A stretch of 64,000 nucleotides of DNA, taken from Ciona savignyi (taxonomy: Eukaryota > Chordata > Ascidiacea > Phlebobranchia > Cionidae). How positions within the stretch are numbered: the stretch's first letter is position 1; every line of letters begins with the position of its first letter. This document shows positions 1-13,900 of this stretch, one piece after another. A program made the position numbers and the translations under genes. The notes under the pieces are model-generated. The model searched no databases and was not told where the DNA came from. It saw only the letters and a program-made list of their open reading frames with translations. The stretch lies in the NCBI GenBank assembly GCA_000149265.1, contig CH003163.1:163190-227189 (forward strand), written 5' to 3'.

Positions 1-3000
1 ACAAATCTGTGCTCACCCATGGCAAGGGCAGTTATCTCTAAGCAACATAGTCTGGTGACCAAGAATAAAAAAAAACTAATTCCTTTTCTAGTAGCCTAAA
101 ATATTAGCTAACAGAAAATGGTTTAAATATTATTCAAGGGTACCAATAAGGATTTTTTAAATAACCCTTTTGGGTTTAACTAAACATTTTTCCATGATAA
201 AATCTTCAAGTTTAACTTGACAAGTTTGTGTCCCAAGCAGCCATGTTAAATTAATATATATATATAATATATACAACATGTACCACTAAAATACATCACT
301 AAAAGTCACTTATCTAAATCAGTGATACCTGTACTTAATCGCTGGCCCATATTAATTTGTTTGCGTGTCGGTTGATTTTCTTTGATCAAATCTTCGTAGG
401 TAAGATTTTATCCCATTTTCAATGTTTTTCTGTGATTCTATTGTCTTTAATTGTAGCAAGCAACTAAAACTTGCTCTATGATTGTGTTGATATGATAAAC
501 AGTTTCACGGATCGAAGATAACAATTTTGGATACTGCTTAGCAGGTCCGGTTTGTCAATTATCCTATAACTTGTGTGAGTACATCGTGTCAGTACAAAAG
601 GTAAATAAAATTTCCAAAAGGCCTAACTTGCACATGTCATTCAAATCTCTCAGACATAACTGCACCTATTTGGAGAATGATAAACCCTCCATCTAAGGAA
701 AATCGACCGCAACATAAGTAACAGTTGCTTACACATGCTCTAGGAGCTTTGTTCCAGATTTAGACAAAACCCCCATCGTTTTTAACTTACCATGATTTGC
801 ACCAAAGATGATAATAGATAGTAATAACGTCTAAATATTCATGATCATTCAATTGTATTGGCCTCATTGTTTTTTTATTGAAAATCAATTTCTTCCTTAC
901 AGTGTGTGTTCCATAACTATAAAATAAGTCGTTTCAGCAGGACCAAGTATTGAACATTAAAACTGAAAATATATTAATTTTTATAACATGAAATTGTAGG
1001 ATATAAAAAATAGAGATTACTAGAAGACAAAAGTGCAGAACTAACAAATAATGTAAATTGATATTATCCACACTAATAATGTCGCAGTTCACAAACGATT
1101 ATTAACTAACTTTCATATTGATTTTTGTTTTCCCTATTTATTTCCCTAGCTCCATATTTTAGATTGACTCTGGCACGTGATTTTCTGATAATCACCAGTG
1201 TTATAATCAAGGCTGTAACTTTTTTCTGCTAACTGGTTAACCTTTTTTCAGCAATGATTTATCAGTTTGAAAATGTGGTAAACTAAAATCTCAAAAATGT
1301 TAAACCTGTTAAATTGGACACACTTCACAACTTGAATGAACGTTGTAAAAACACTATAGTAGATATATTGATATGTTGACAGTGGACATGTGGTATTTTG
1401 ACTGACACTCCTGTTTCATCAATGTCTGGAGCTACCCACCACCGTAGGTGTACAGTATCACATCCTACTGTGATCGGAAACACAATGTCTTGAGCTATAA
1501 AGTAATCATCCATGACTATTCCGTTGTTTTATAACAAAGTTTGCATTTTGAGATATTCAACTGGCTTTGATGATTAAACTTGGAAATAGATATATTTATA
1601 TAATAAATTGAAGCAAGATTTAATTCATATTTGTATGTGTTTTAGGCTATGTCCAAAATCCACACAAATACAGGCTAAATGAGTGTCCAAACAGTCTGAG
1701 ATACACATTTTGTATTAGGAAAAAAAACGTTAAACTTTGAATTAACTATAGCAATAGTTTCCATACAATACCAGTATGGAAATTTTGTAATAAACTTAAA
1801 TTATACTCTATATCCAATCACATGAAAATGTATATATATAAAATAGATTTCTGTATATGTATATAAAAGGAAAACTTGGTACATTGGTGTGTAATGGTGT
1901 ATGATGTCATTCACTCCTACACAAGCATGCGTCTAAATTCTACCGTTATGGTGTCGTGCAACAGACACTAAATGTGGTGGACTGGTTTAATGTATTGAAC
2001 ACTTAAACGAATGAAAGAGAGTAAATAAGAGGGCATCTAAGGTTTATAATAAAAATAGAATTCTGTTTTTACTGATTATGATCTTGTCAGAGTTGCAATA
2101 CTTCTGTTTGATTACTTTAAAAGTACCAGCTTTTTAATAGATCTAGAAATGATCTATCAGTAATGATCATACCTAGATAGATATGTAAAATAGAAAATTT
2201 GTTTCTAAAATTATTCTAAGGTACTGAACAATGACTAGGTTAAAATAAGACGTGAATTGGTCATTTGGTTTCCTTTGGTATATATTTATTGAAAATTAGT
2301 GTCTACACATTTAATATTTACTATTATATCATAATTTATAGATAGATTCAAGATTTGTTCAAACTTTTTGATACTGATTGAGTTTTATTAAATTTTTTTC
2401 TATTCTGTTGACACTGTAAATTGACATTTTGGTTATTTAATTATTTAATTTTGTCATCATTCATTTTTCTCACCATTTCACTTTCGCATGGTTGTTTTAA
2501 ATTATCAATATTGTTTTGGTCAATTTTGTGATAAATGATTTTTGTAATAAAACCTGAACCTGAATTGGGTATACTGGTACTTCAAACAAATAATAGGCTG
2601 CAATTTAATTGATTTTAACATCGTAGTGTGGTATTTTGATAACGTGTTATGTGGTTAAAATGCCATGCCAGGTGTTTTCTTAGTTGATTTTAGGAGCAAG
2701 GTGTTTTTTTTAGTTAATTTTGGAGCAACAGTTTTGAATTTTTTTTTTAACTGGTATATCAAAGCGAAAAAAACGTTTATTGGACAGTATCTCTCTATAT
2801 ATAAAGAGAGAGCATTAGAATGAATTAATTTTTGAGTATTGTAATTTAATATCATGGTATACGTATAACATTTAACCTGAGCTTGTATTTACTTTTTTCA
2901 CCATGTGGTTTTCCTGTTTTTTAATTAGCATAATTAATTTATAACGCATCCATTATTTCTTCTATCTAAGAGCAACAGCCACGTGTATCATGTAGTTTAA

Positions 3001-4909
3001 ATAGTTGCAGTTGGTAGCTACAACTAGACCATGTACCCACCCCAAGCACAGCCCCTACTTTTATACATAAATATATATATACAATTTTATGTACATGTAT
3101 ACACTTTTACACATAAATATATATACACTTAATACTTGTATTTAAATGGAGAGAATATATGCTAATTTGTCGTATAACACACCACAGAAAGAAATGATCA
3201 AGTCATGTCAAGGTGTTCAGGGAAGCTATCTGGTCGGCGATAGGTGTCATCAACTTCACAAAAGCCGGGTAAGAAACAACGGTTATGTAAGGCCTTTCTC
3301 TTTATGTTGCTCAGTGTACAGTGAGGCCCCAATGAAAGGACCATCACCATTGTTGCTTTGTTTGCTTTGGATCCCTGGTCAATAAGATTTGAAATTAACT
3401 GGATTCCCTTACCATTAATTAATTACAATCTGTTTTATTACTAACACATATCACCCATTTCCACATCACAACGTCTCCATTAAACACAATTTTCACAGAT
3501 CCAAATCTAAAATCGCCATTTTTTCACAATTTGTAACTGTAATTTTAATTTTTGGTAGTAAACTGCCACCATTACTCATTTATAAACTGGTCATAGTAAC
3601 TGTATTAGTCTAAAATGTTACACTAACCCTCCATAATTTCTAGTAAAAAAGTTACACTCAATAGTCATGCACTTTTTAATTTAAATATTTAAACTAGTGG
3701 ACCATTTTGGTGAACATGTCAATGTAGATGTAAATCGCTTTTGTTTTATATATAGACTTGATGAATTCGTATGCTTTCCAACATTACACAAACTAATGTA
3801 AACATTTCATATTTAATTTTAAAGTAAACTGAATACACATGGAATTTCTGCTGAAATTATATTATAAATTTTCACAGGACATGTTTACTGATTTAAACAT
3901 TCTTTTTTATTTAAGAGTTTCAGGTATCACCACGAGCTTAGTCTTTTTTACCCTTTTGTAGAACATTTATTTTTTATTTTGAATGCATTGTAGTTTTATT
4001 TGAAAATGTAGTCTAAAATAGGATTCGAAATTTTAGTTTCGAAAATAAAATAATTTTAGAATGATTCTAAAAAACATGGAAACTGAGCCACATTTACTTA
4101 CCAGTGGAATATAACTGCTACAAATAGGCATATAATGTCATCCTGTGTGTAAATTTCACCCTTTTTTTACAAATGCCCCTTTTTAATATAAAATTCAATT
4201 CTCCCTGATATAAACTAACGATAATGATTTAAACTTACACTAAACCACACCAAACACCAATATAATGCCTGCCACAACAGGAATTCGACTGTTATACAAG
4301 TAGCTTTAGAAAACCAAAGTTTCACAAACGTACTGTGCTTGTTTCCCGCGCTGCCGCGCATAGGCGTAAATACAGAGGAAGCAGAGGAGACTTGACCATT
4401 CCACAAAAACATATATACCACAAATAATCAGCCTCCCTTTTAATCTTTTCATTATTCTTATAAACTATTGTTTTTGCACGAATGCACTTTGCCTTACTGC
4501 TACAGAGCATGTAATAGGGCCCACATTTTATGAGGTTTAATATGAAGCAAAGCACAACGGACAACTCATAATTTGAAGCATTGTAATCTCTCAACAAAAT
4601 ACTATAAAAGTTGATGCTTCTCACCAGCAAACTATTTAAAATGTCATACAAGTCGTATTATACACTTTTTCATGCCTGCAAAATAGGTTCATTATAAAAC
4701 AAAAAACTTAATATGATACATTCTGAAACTTTCAGTGAAAAAAATACTCTCTGTATTAATTACTTGCATAATTCTTATAAACAAGATAACACACACAACT
4801 TTTTTACCAATTATATGTTTTGTTATAGTTTCTATGTTTTTGTGCTTGGTGACAAATTTAGACTTTGCATCCTTATGTACCGGTACCTAAACATTACCTA
4901 CTCCCGCAG
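1..4909. other. AT-rich region without a supportable gene
   Basis: No ORF here shows a recognisable domain or a convincing splice chain. An AATAAA at 2546-2551 follows T-rich sequence and could mark the 3' end of a plus-strand transcript from further left, but no coding exon was found next to it. A small hairpin of CTCTC and GAGAG arms lies near 2790-2815, and two similar AT-rich blocks containing acataaatatatata occur at 3064-3130. Non-coding upstream exons or promoter elements of the FAM193 gene may lie here; I see no clear TATA or initiator that would place them. Confidence 0.5.
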
Positions 4910-7900
4910 ATGGAACCAGCTATCCCCACATCCATTGATGTAAGCGTAACGACTAACAGCTCGTCAAGCAAAAGCAACCTGGCACAAACCTGCAACTGCA
5001 AGTCATGTCTTGAGAGAAGGTAATTATTTCAAGATTATTTCGGTCACCCCATTGGATGGGCAATGCTGTAGTAGAATTTTTATGTTTTATTCCTGTTAAT
5101 TAGAAAATTTCATGTTATAACACAGTCGATTGTTGGATTACCTCTTGCTCACTGGGTGACCATAGTTATTGCATTGTATTGTTTTCACCCATTATTCAAC
5201 TGTGCATAAGAGAGCCAGTTTCAACTGTGCAGTTGTTGGTTCAGTACATTACCCAAGGATACAAATTTCAAACCAAAAACCTTTGTGTTGTAGGTTAAAA
5301 ATAAAGAAACTGGCTCCCATGCTATTATTCTTACTAAGGCCAAATAGCAAAACTTTAGATTTTACCTTCTTTCCCTGTTTTTTTTGTCCCGATGTCACTT
5401 GTTAAAGTTATAAATATATATTATTTTTTTGTGGCTGTAAGAATTATCCTGATTGGCATTGAACTCCAAATTTCAAATGTTTTATTTGCGATATTCCACA
5501 GGAATAGCTTCTTAAACGTAATCAACTGGTTCATTAGTTACAGTTAGCAGGAAAAATCCTGACATCGAATTCAAATCTGAACCGACGGTAGTGGCCTTTA
5601 CATTTCCCTAATTTTCTACCCAACGAACCTCTGAAAATTACTTTTCAAATTAATTGCAATAATGACATGAAATGAGGACACTAGAAACAAATAATAGCTC
5701 TAATAAAAGCTAACATTAACATAGAAAGCAGTATATATAGATTATTGCAGTTTATAAATATCTACCTGTATAGCTCTTGTATCGTCCATGTAGTGTCTAA
5801 GTGCCTTAAGAGTGCCCGCCTGTTTAAACAGCTCCTTTAATTAACTGCCAAAACATGCGTAAAACACAGTTTATGTTATAATTAACTTTTCTGCCTCTTT
5901 TACTTTTTAGTCATGATCTAATTTTAATGGATTTATATCACACACTTTTGATCTACAAGGATACTATTCAGATCCATAAAACTGACTTTTTTGGGATGTA
6001 TTGCTTTAAAACTGTTAAAAGATCTTAGTTGAAAATCGTGTATACAAGACGAAAGAATGATAAACGTTGCTCGCAATTGTGCATAGTTATACACATGCAT
6101 GTATTTCACATGTACATCTGCATCCACATAGTATAAAGCCTAACCAAAAGTGAATATGTCAGAGTTAATAACTTTGGGTTTATGCAATCATGTCTTTAAA
6201 ACTCAATAACTCAATGTTTGCAAATATTGGCAAGTATTGGCTGTGAAATACTGCGAAAAGCGGTGATTCTCAACTGTTTTTCATCCTAATTAGGGTATTT
6301 TAATGTATTCTTGTGAATATCTTGTATATTTTAATTGATTTTTTAAATGTGAAATTAAAATAATTACTTGAAGTTGAACTTTTTTAGTTGTATATTTTTA
6401 ACTGTAAAACTTTTAATGGAAAATATCTGTAAAACCCAGGTATTTGGAAGCTGAGCAAATGTTGGACAACCAGCTCCGACACGCTTGGACCCAAGTGCGC
6501 CACCTGGTGAGATGTGCATACCACGATCCACTGGTACTGACAAGCGTGAACGTGGATGAGTTTAAAGCTTATGTCGAATTGTGAGTTGTTGCGTCATTCT
6601 GGAATTTCATTGTTTCTTCGAAGCAGCACTTGATGAAAAATCAATCAATCCGAACAACTACGAATAGTTTTTTACAATATCCTATCCCTGTGTTAGTTTA
6701 AAATTGACGTCCCCTTCCAAAAAACATAATGGCTCTAGGTAAAAATCGTTACCCCACAAAAAAATTCTCCCCTCTTTCCCCAGTAAAGAAATAAGCTCTA
6801 GGTAGTGTAGGCTTATGTTATATTTCACGAAAAAACAATTGAATTTTTACCATATTTTTGTTATGCTAGAACTATTTTGGTAAAAGCAATTATACAATCA
6901 GTAAAACTCAATGTGTAATTTTTAGCCTGTTTAATCCCTTTACTCTAATCTATGTTCTTAGATTGGTTGCCGAGGACCCTCATCTACTGTTCCAGAGGAT
7001 CGAAAGTCAAGCGCGCGAATATGTTAACGATATAAAGGTTAGTTTTCTCTCCTATAGTGCATGCTCTGCCAATCACTTAAGTACATGCACTTTGTTGAAA
7101 GGTTGACTTCTGTGACTTATATATATGATCCGAATTTGCGAAATATTGGTACAGTTTGAGAGGGGAAATGTTTATATGAAGATCTGTGTATAGATGATAT
7201 ATGTGATTAAAAATTTGGAAATGTTGAACAGATGGAAAGGTGGTGTGCTTTTCTTGAATTGTGTTTGTTATATATTTGTGTGATCAAAAAAATGTTTCAC
7301 AGATGGATCGTTACATTGTGTGCTTGTGAAGACTAGACAAATGTTTTGTAAAAAGACAAAACTATTAATTTTACTTTACAAAATAATTAAAGTAGTGGTT
7401 TTATACATTTTTCACACATTTCTCGCTTACATCATTTTGAATAAAATGATCAATTATTAAGGCATTTGCTCAAAATCCAAAACTTTATTTTCAGACCCGG
7501 TTATTAAAGCAACTCACAAACGGATACAACACCCCACAACTGGCTTGCAGTTTCGTTAATACCATGTTCAATGAGTTTGCTGGATTACTGGCAACTGCTA
7601 GAACAGTTGCTTCATTCATCTCACACCTGGTAAGTGTCCATAGGCTTCAATTTTTATCTTTAAAAATAAAGAATGGGGTGGTGGTGTGACTGTAAAATCT
7701 ATACAGCAGTAAATTAAAAATAATTATTGTACTAAGTTATTCTAGTATTTGCATCCTCATGACTTAAGTTTTAGTTTATTTTTGTAGCATTTCCAACCCC
7801 TCGTAGCAATTTGTGAATTGAGATAGAATTAAAGTACAGAGCGATGTTTATTTCTGTAAAGGTTCTATGTACAATCAGTAAAAATTGTATAACGTAAAGT

Positions 7901-10900
7901 TTGTTTATTTGACTTACACTTCTCACATTACAAGCAGCCACCCCAAATAATAATTTCTCAGTTTGCATTGTAAACCTTACTTAACTTAACTTTACCCAAG
8001 TTAAAATCATTTCTTTGTGGTTGTTACCATGAAAAAGGCTTTTAAATGTCAATTCTCCATTGTTAACCATGCAACCTCATTGTAAACCTTACTTAACTTT
8101 ACTAAAGTTAAAATAGGCCCTGCTGTTGGCAGTTTTTATTTTTTTATGGATTCATGATAGCACCTAAGCGTATTGGGCTTTTGGTCGGCGTTAATCATCT
8201 TTTATTGGGTCGTTTTGGCTGGCGCTCAACATCTCGGTTCTAACATGGATGTTGTAAACTTCACTACTCATACCTTCATACCCTTTATCCCTGTGTATAT
8301 CTGTTGTTGACAACTTTTGCCGGCTGATTGCTAATTCTTATACTATCTGTAACCTGTATTCCCATATTCTGTGACATTTTAACCCAGTATTTTGGCCAAG
8401 TCGTACCCCCCTATTTTTCACCCACTTGTAACCGCAATATATTCTTTGGCTGGCTGAATACTAATTCTTGTACTTTCTGCAGGAGGAATGCCACTTATCA
8501 AAATTCAACAACGTTTCATGGGAGCAGCACAACATGTTCCTCTACCAGAACATGGTGCACAGCGAAAAGGTCATACAAAGGTCGCTCACAGAGGTCATGA
8601 ACCAGCTAAAGCAAGGAAGTACAGCACAGGTTAACTCAAGGCTGGAGAACTTGTGCATGACAACTCTGCTGAAGTGAGTAAATATTCAACCAAACCATGC
8701 GAATAAGTGCAGTAAAATGGTCGAGAAATGCACAAATGTGTGTAATACTGAATCATCTCGGGGTCATTAACAGTTAACACAATTCATGGGTTATTTTAAG
8801 AAAATTAGAGAACACCTATCTGTACACCGTTAAAAGTGACAAAGCTGAGTTTTTGTTTTTGATTTTCTACAAAGCTGTACCCAATGTAAGGTCTCCTGGA
8901 TATAATACAATAATCAATCTGTTTTTTATGTTTTAAATAAATAAATGACTCGTGAGTCGGTGGCTTAATTGCTGATTTTCATCCAAGTATTATGTGAAGC
9001 TTTTGATTATCGGTCAGGACATGGTGAGATGTTGAAATTTTGACTTCTTTCTGCCCATTTCTTTGTGGTTGTTACTGTGAAAAAAAGGCTTTAAATGTCA
9101 ATGCTCCGTGGTTAACCATGCAACCTTAATTTAGCCTTAATACATATTTTTATTATGGGATACCACAATAATCGTTATATCATTGCAGCTGTATCCCCAT
9201 GCATATATACAACGCCTTAATTTTTATTGCGTCCAGGTACCTCAAATTCGACACGGAGATGACACAGATCTCTGTGGCGTGGAGAGATGTCCAGCAACTC
9301 ATGGACGAATTCAACGACAAGCGGTTGGACCAGAAGAGGAGGAAGAGGGATCAGCCACGACACTCCGAGGCTACGTGGGAGGTCTTCCGTGCTCATCAGT
9401 CGTCTTTTGAACAGGTGAGCATCATCGGAAAACTCACTTTTAAAACTGTTGTATAAAATGTTTTTTTTTGTGTAAGTTCTACTTTGTATGATAAAAACAG
9501 TCTGAAAGTTTCCAAGCTTTGATAATGTTATATATCGACTGTAAGCATGAAAATTGTAATCATCAAAATTTTAGTGCAGATCTATTTTAACTCTAACTCT
9601 CAGTTTAATTGTTAAGGCATGTATTCCAATGTGACATTTTATCCCAATATTTTGCCCCAGTCATAAAACTATTTTCCGCCCAACTGTAACCTCAATAATT
9701 TTTTACCCCAGTTATTCACAAACCCACAAAAAGAAGACACCGACAGTCGATTATCGTTAACCCTGCGTCAATGCAACTGCTCCGCATCACTCAATACTGA
9801 CACAAGACCTGAAGAACTCAATGAAAATGGAAAGGTAATGGACACCTGAATAGTGTGCCAACAATTTCCTTCCATCACTTATCCCAACCACCCTTGCGAT
9901 ACAGAGAATCGCATGTGCAGTTATTTATACAGGGAATTAAAAATACAGTTATTTATGCAGAGAATTGCACTTGCACAGTTATTTTTGTTTTATTACACCC
10001 AGCCCCATATACCCCATTTGACTATATATATTTACTCCCTATTGACATTACCTGACCAGTTACACCCAAAGCGATGCACCATACTGGTTATTCACTTTCA
10101 TTTCTCAACCAAATATTTCCTGCACAATTATCTCTATAGTTGCACCCAGTCCAATGTATTCCTTTCCATGATTTCTACTCTTGCTCTTCAGACAATTGAC
10201 CACCAGGAGAACTATATTTATACAATTATTACGATATTTATTAATTCTTCTAACTTTCAGATCATTATCCCCAACATTTAACCCTCTATATCGCATCACA
10301 ATATTGATAACTATCTATCTTAATGTGTTATCATACTTTATGAATCAGCTGCTGTTTACAAGGTTGTTGGATTAATATTGAATTTTATATGTTGTGCTGG
10401 GTCATTAAATCTGATCATATAGTGAAAAAACACAGTAAAAATACATAGAAAAAAACACAGTTGTCATAGAGTGAACTTTTCTTTAGATTTTCTAATGCCC
10501 ACTGTCATGTTTCCAGAGTGCTTTTGTCTGCAATTTTGCCCAAACGAAATAATGCGTGACGAACATACTGATACTCTTTTTATATGGTTTCTAATGCCCC
10601 ACCTGCCTCAGGACATCCGCTACGAGATCAACCTCACATCGGAAGCGAACCAAACGAACAACGAGGATTCACGGCACGACCACGATTGCATCTACGCTCA
10701 CGCCGCCCCCGAGAAGTGCATGGTGTCCTTCCTCACCAACGACTACCTACGCGACATCAAGCCCCCTAGTGTACCCTCCGACGACGGGGATAGCATCAAC
10801 AGCGACGACGAGGCGCCCCCCATTGTGGAGCATCCGGGGTTAGTGGTCCCATCCGACCTGGACGGGGAACTCGATTCACTGGACTCCCCGTCCCCACAAC

Positions 10901-13900
10901 AGAGGTTTGTCAAAATAAACTTCACTTTTTATATAAAAGCTTGGAGAGTTAAGTGTTTGGTATAAATTGTTAAGTGTTTTTAGTATGACAAGTTTTGGTA
11001 TGGCAGTAGTAGTTCAGTATTGTGATATAGCAGTAGAATTGTGTTGTAGTAGTTCAGTGTTCTGGTATGAAAGTAAAATGTTGTCAGTCGTACTTTGTTG
11101 TAATAATTAAGTAAATATTACATTTATTCAAATTAGAATAACAAACAAAAATGCACTGTTGATGGTTTTAGTTTTTTAATCATATCATTCACATTTCTTA
11201 GCAACAGCTTGTCTTGTGTGTCCTTGTGATTTTATTGTTCTACATTTAAATTATTTTATATAAGCTATTAAGCAGAATGTTTGGTTACATTAGGGTGCAG
11301 TATTTTTGGTTACATTAGGGTGCAGAATTATTGGTTACATTAGGGTGCATGATTTTTGGTTACATTAGGTTGCAGAATTTTTGGTTACATTAGGGTGCAT
11401 GATTTTTGGTTACATTAGGGTGCAGAATTTTTGGTTACATTAGGGTGCATGATTTTTGGTTACATTAGGGTGCATGATTTTGGGTTACATTAGGGTTCAG
11501 TATTTTGGGTTACATTAGGGTGCAGAATTTTTGGTTGCATTAGGGTTGTCAGAGGTACAATTTTTAAGTCAAGTGTAAAATAGGCATCTCAAACTTTCTA
11601 ACTTAACCCCTATTAACTTACCTCCGCAGCGGAGAAATTGGACATAACCCGTTCCTCCAGTTCGATAACCCCAACCAGCTCCTCTTCAACACGGCCCGCT
11701 CTTTCATCCTCCCCACCTTCCATCATGCTCCTCCCTACCACCTGCATCACCTGGGGAAGAACCTTCAGCATCCGGACTTTAAAGATCCCGCTGACCTGGA
11801 GGTGGGGCCTGATCCCGGATTAAACGAGGATGGATCAGTAAATGTGGAGAAAACGCAGGTTGACAGGAATGAGGTAACATGTGGAAAATAAAGTTGGTTC
11901 TGTATATGACTATGTTATTAAGAGTGAAGTCGTAGTTTCTGTGTTTAAACACTGTTAAAAACTAATACCAGTTTATAACCATGTTTTGGTGTGTTAGAAT
12001 ATCTATAGACCAGTTTGTGGGATTGCATGTTTAAAATTACCTGGGAAGAATGGCTGTTTGACTTTACGAATGAACTTACTCTGGTAAAGATAAAAACAAG
12101 AATATTAAATGTGAATGGTCGTAGGGATTGTAAAAACAAATCAACCTATTTTTACTGGGCTATGCTAAGGTTTTAATATGTAATAAGCTTGTTTCTTAGA
12201 TGTTTTTTTATGTTCAATTTGATTCAGAACTAAACTAAAACTTGACTCCTACCTGAATGTTAGTTTATGACCATGTTATTATGTGTGAATTGATGTTTCA
12301 TCTACTGAACAGTGTGTGGAATCTTATGTTTGAAATAATCCACCATTCGAACTCAACTGGGTCTTAAATTTTGTAGAAATTTGATCCGAGCACCTCCTGT
12401 CATCCTGAACAAGTCCCTCGGACTTGTGTTCTTGGTCAGTTTCCTCCTCATTTTTCCGAGGAGGACTCCCCCGTGGAGGTGATGAACATGAAGAAAAAGC
12501 GATATCTCTCCCGGCTGTGGTCGGACTCGGATTACTCCCTCTCCTCCTTGGATCGCGCATCCACAAACCGGAAGCAAATTCCTTTGAGCTGCGTGTCTGG
12601 AGGAGCAGCGATGCAACCACCAGAAGATGACGTTTCTTTTACGGAGATAAAAAAGAAAAGATTCGTTTCATTGAAACTGAGTTCGGATTCTGATTCGATG
12701 TTGTCGATCGACCCAACCCTCAATCCCACTTGCAGGTAAGAGAGTTAAATGTGACCTAGTTAACCTCGTTCACACAGTCGGTTTACTAAATTACTTCAGG
12801 ACTTCAGGAGAATACAAGGCAGGTTTGACGAACCAATCAGCATCAGATATTTATATAGTGGGGTTCGAATGATAAATAGTAATTAGAATTTGAAATCTAT
12901 CCCTTTTATTATTATATTCCGCATTAGAATAAGTGTTGATTTACAAGTCAATTCCCAAATTTTATTGAAAAATAATTTAAACTAATAATTAAAAAATAAT
13001 TTAAAAGATAGTCATTTAAACTATCGGATTTGTGAATTGATCATTCAAGTGCATTGTCCTTTTGAATTACTACACCTAACACTGAAAGATTGTAGAATGT
13101 GATCATTCTATATTACCAGCAATTTTATAGAACTAGGAAATCAATGATTGGAACGGGGTGAATCACCACAATCATGTGGATTTGACTATCACATTATAAT
13201 ATTCATGATTTATGGCAGTGATCTTTAATTTTAAATCAATTTTTTATTAGATCATTTTAAGCCAACTGCTTATGTGCACTACAGACGCTTTTTTCTATTT
13301 ATAATGCATGGGGTGCAAATTACACCCCTGTTGCCCTAAAATGAACCCATATATTTTTATTCCTTTGCTTATTTGGTTTGCTGGAACATCTAAACACATC
13401 TCCTTTGACAGCCATAAAGAAAAAAAGCTGAAGAAGAAATTACACAGAAAGACCGCACACACGAACAGCTCGCAACTTGTAAGTCATGTATTGTATTAGT
13501 CGGGTGGATCACAGGTCTACACTGGAACCAAAATTTTGGTCTAAAATGTTCGTTTTCTCTAACACCTGGATCCTGAAGGATCAATTTTGTCAGTATCACC
13601 AAAGGCATCAGAGTATTACCCTACTAACACCAATGGCTCATGGCAGAGCGAGAAATGTAGGCCACAAAGACCTGTTTAGTCTCGGGCGATGGCAAAATCA
13701 AGCTTTGCAAATTGGGAGTGCTCATGACTAAAAGTGTATGTGTGAAATAATATATGGCTGTTGCAGTCGCTTTCTTGGGACAAGTTCATAGCATGTATGA
13801 TAAAGTAAGACATAGTGTAGTATACTACATATGCAGCTAGCTAGACTTCCTACTTAAACTATGTGCAATCACATTACTGACACATAATACGCATTATGAT

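Noticed and set aside
9853..10281. 142-codon plus-strand ORF in FAM193 intron 7
   Set aside because: No domain, AT-rich intronic composition, and it lies between two well-supported exons with proper splice sites.
11281..11548. Interstitial telomeric repeat
   Set aside because: TTAGGG occurs once per 25-bp unit, not as a 6-bp array.
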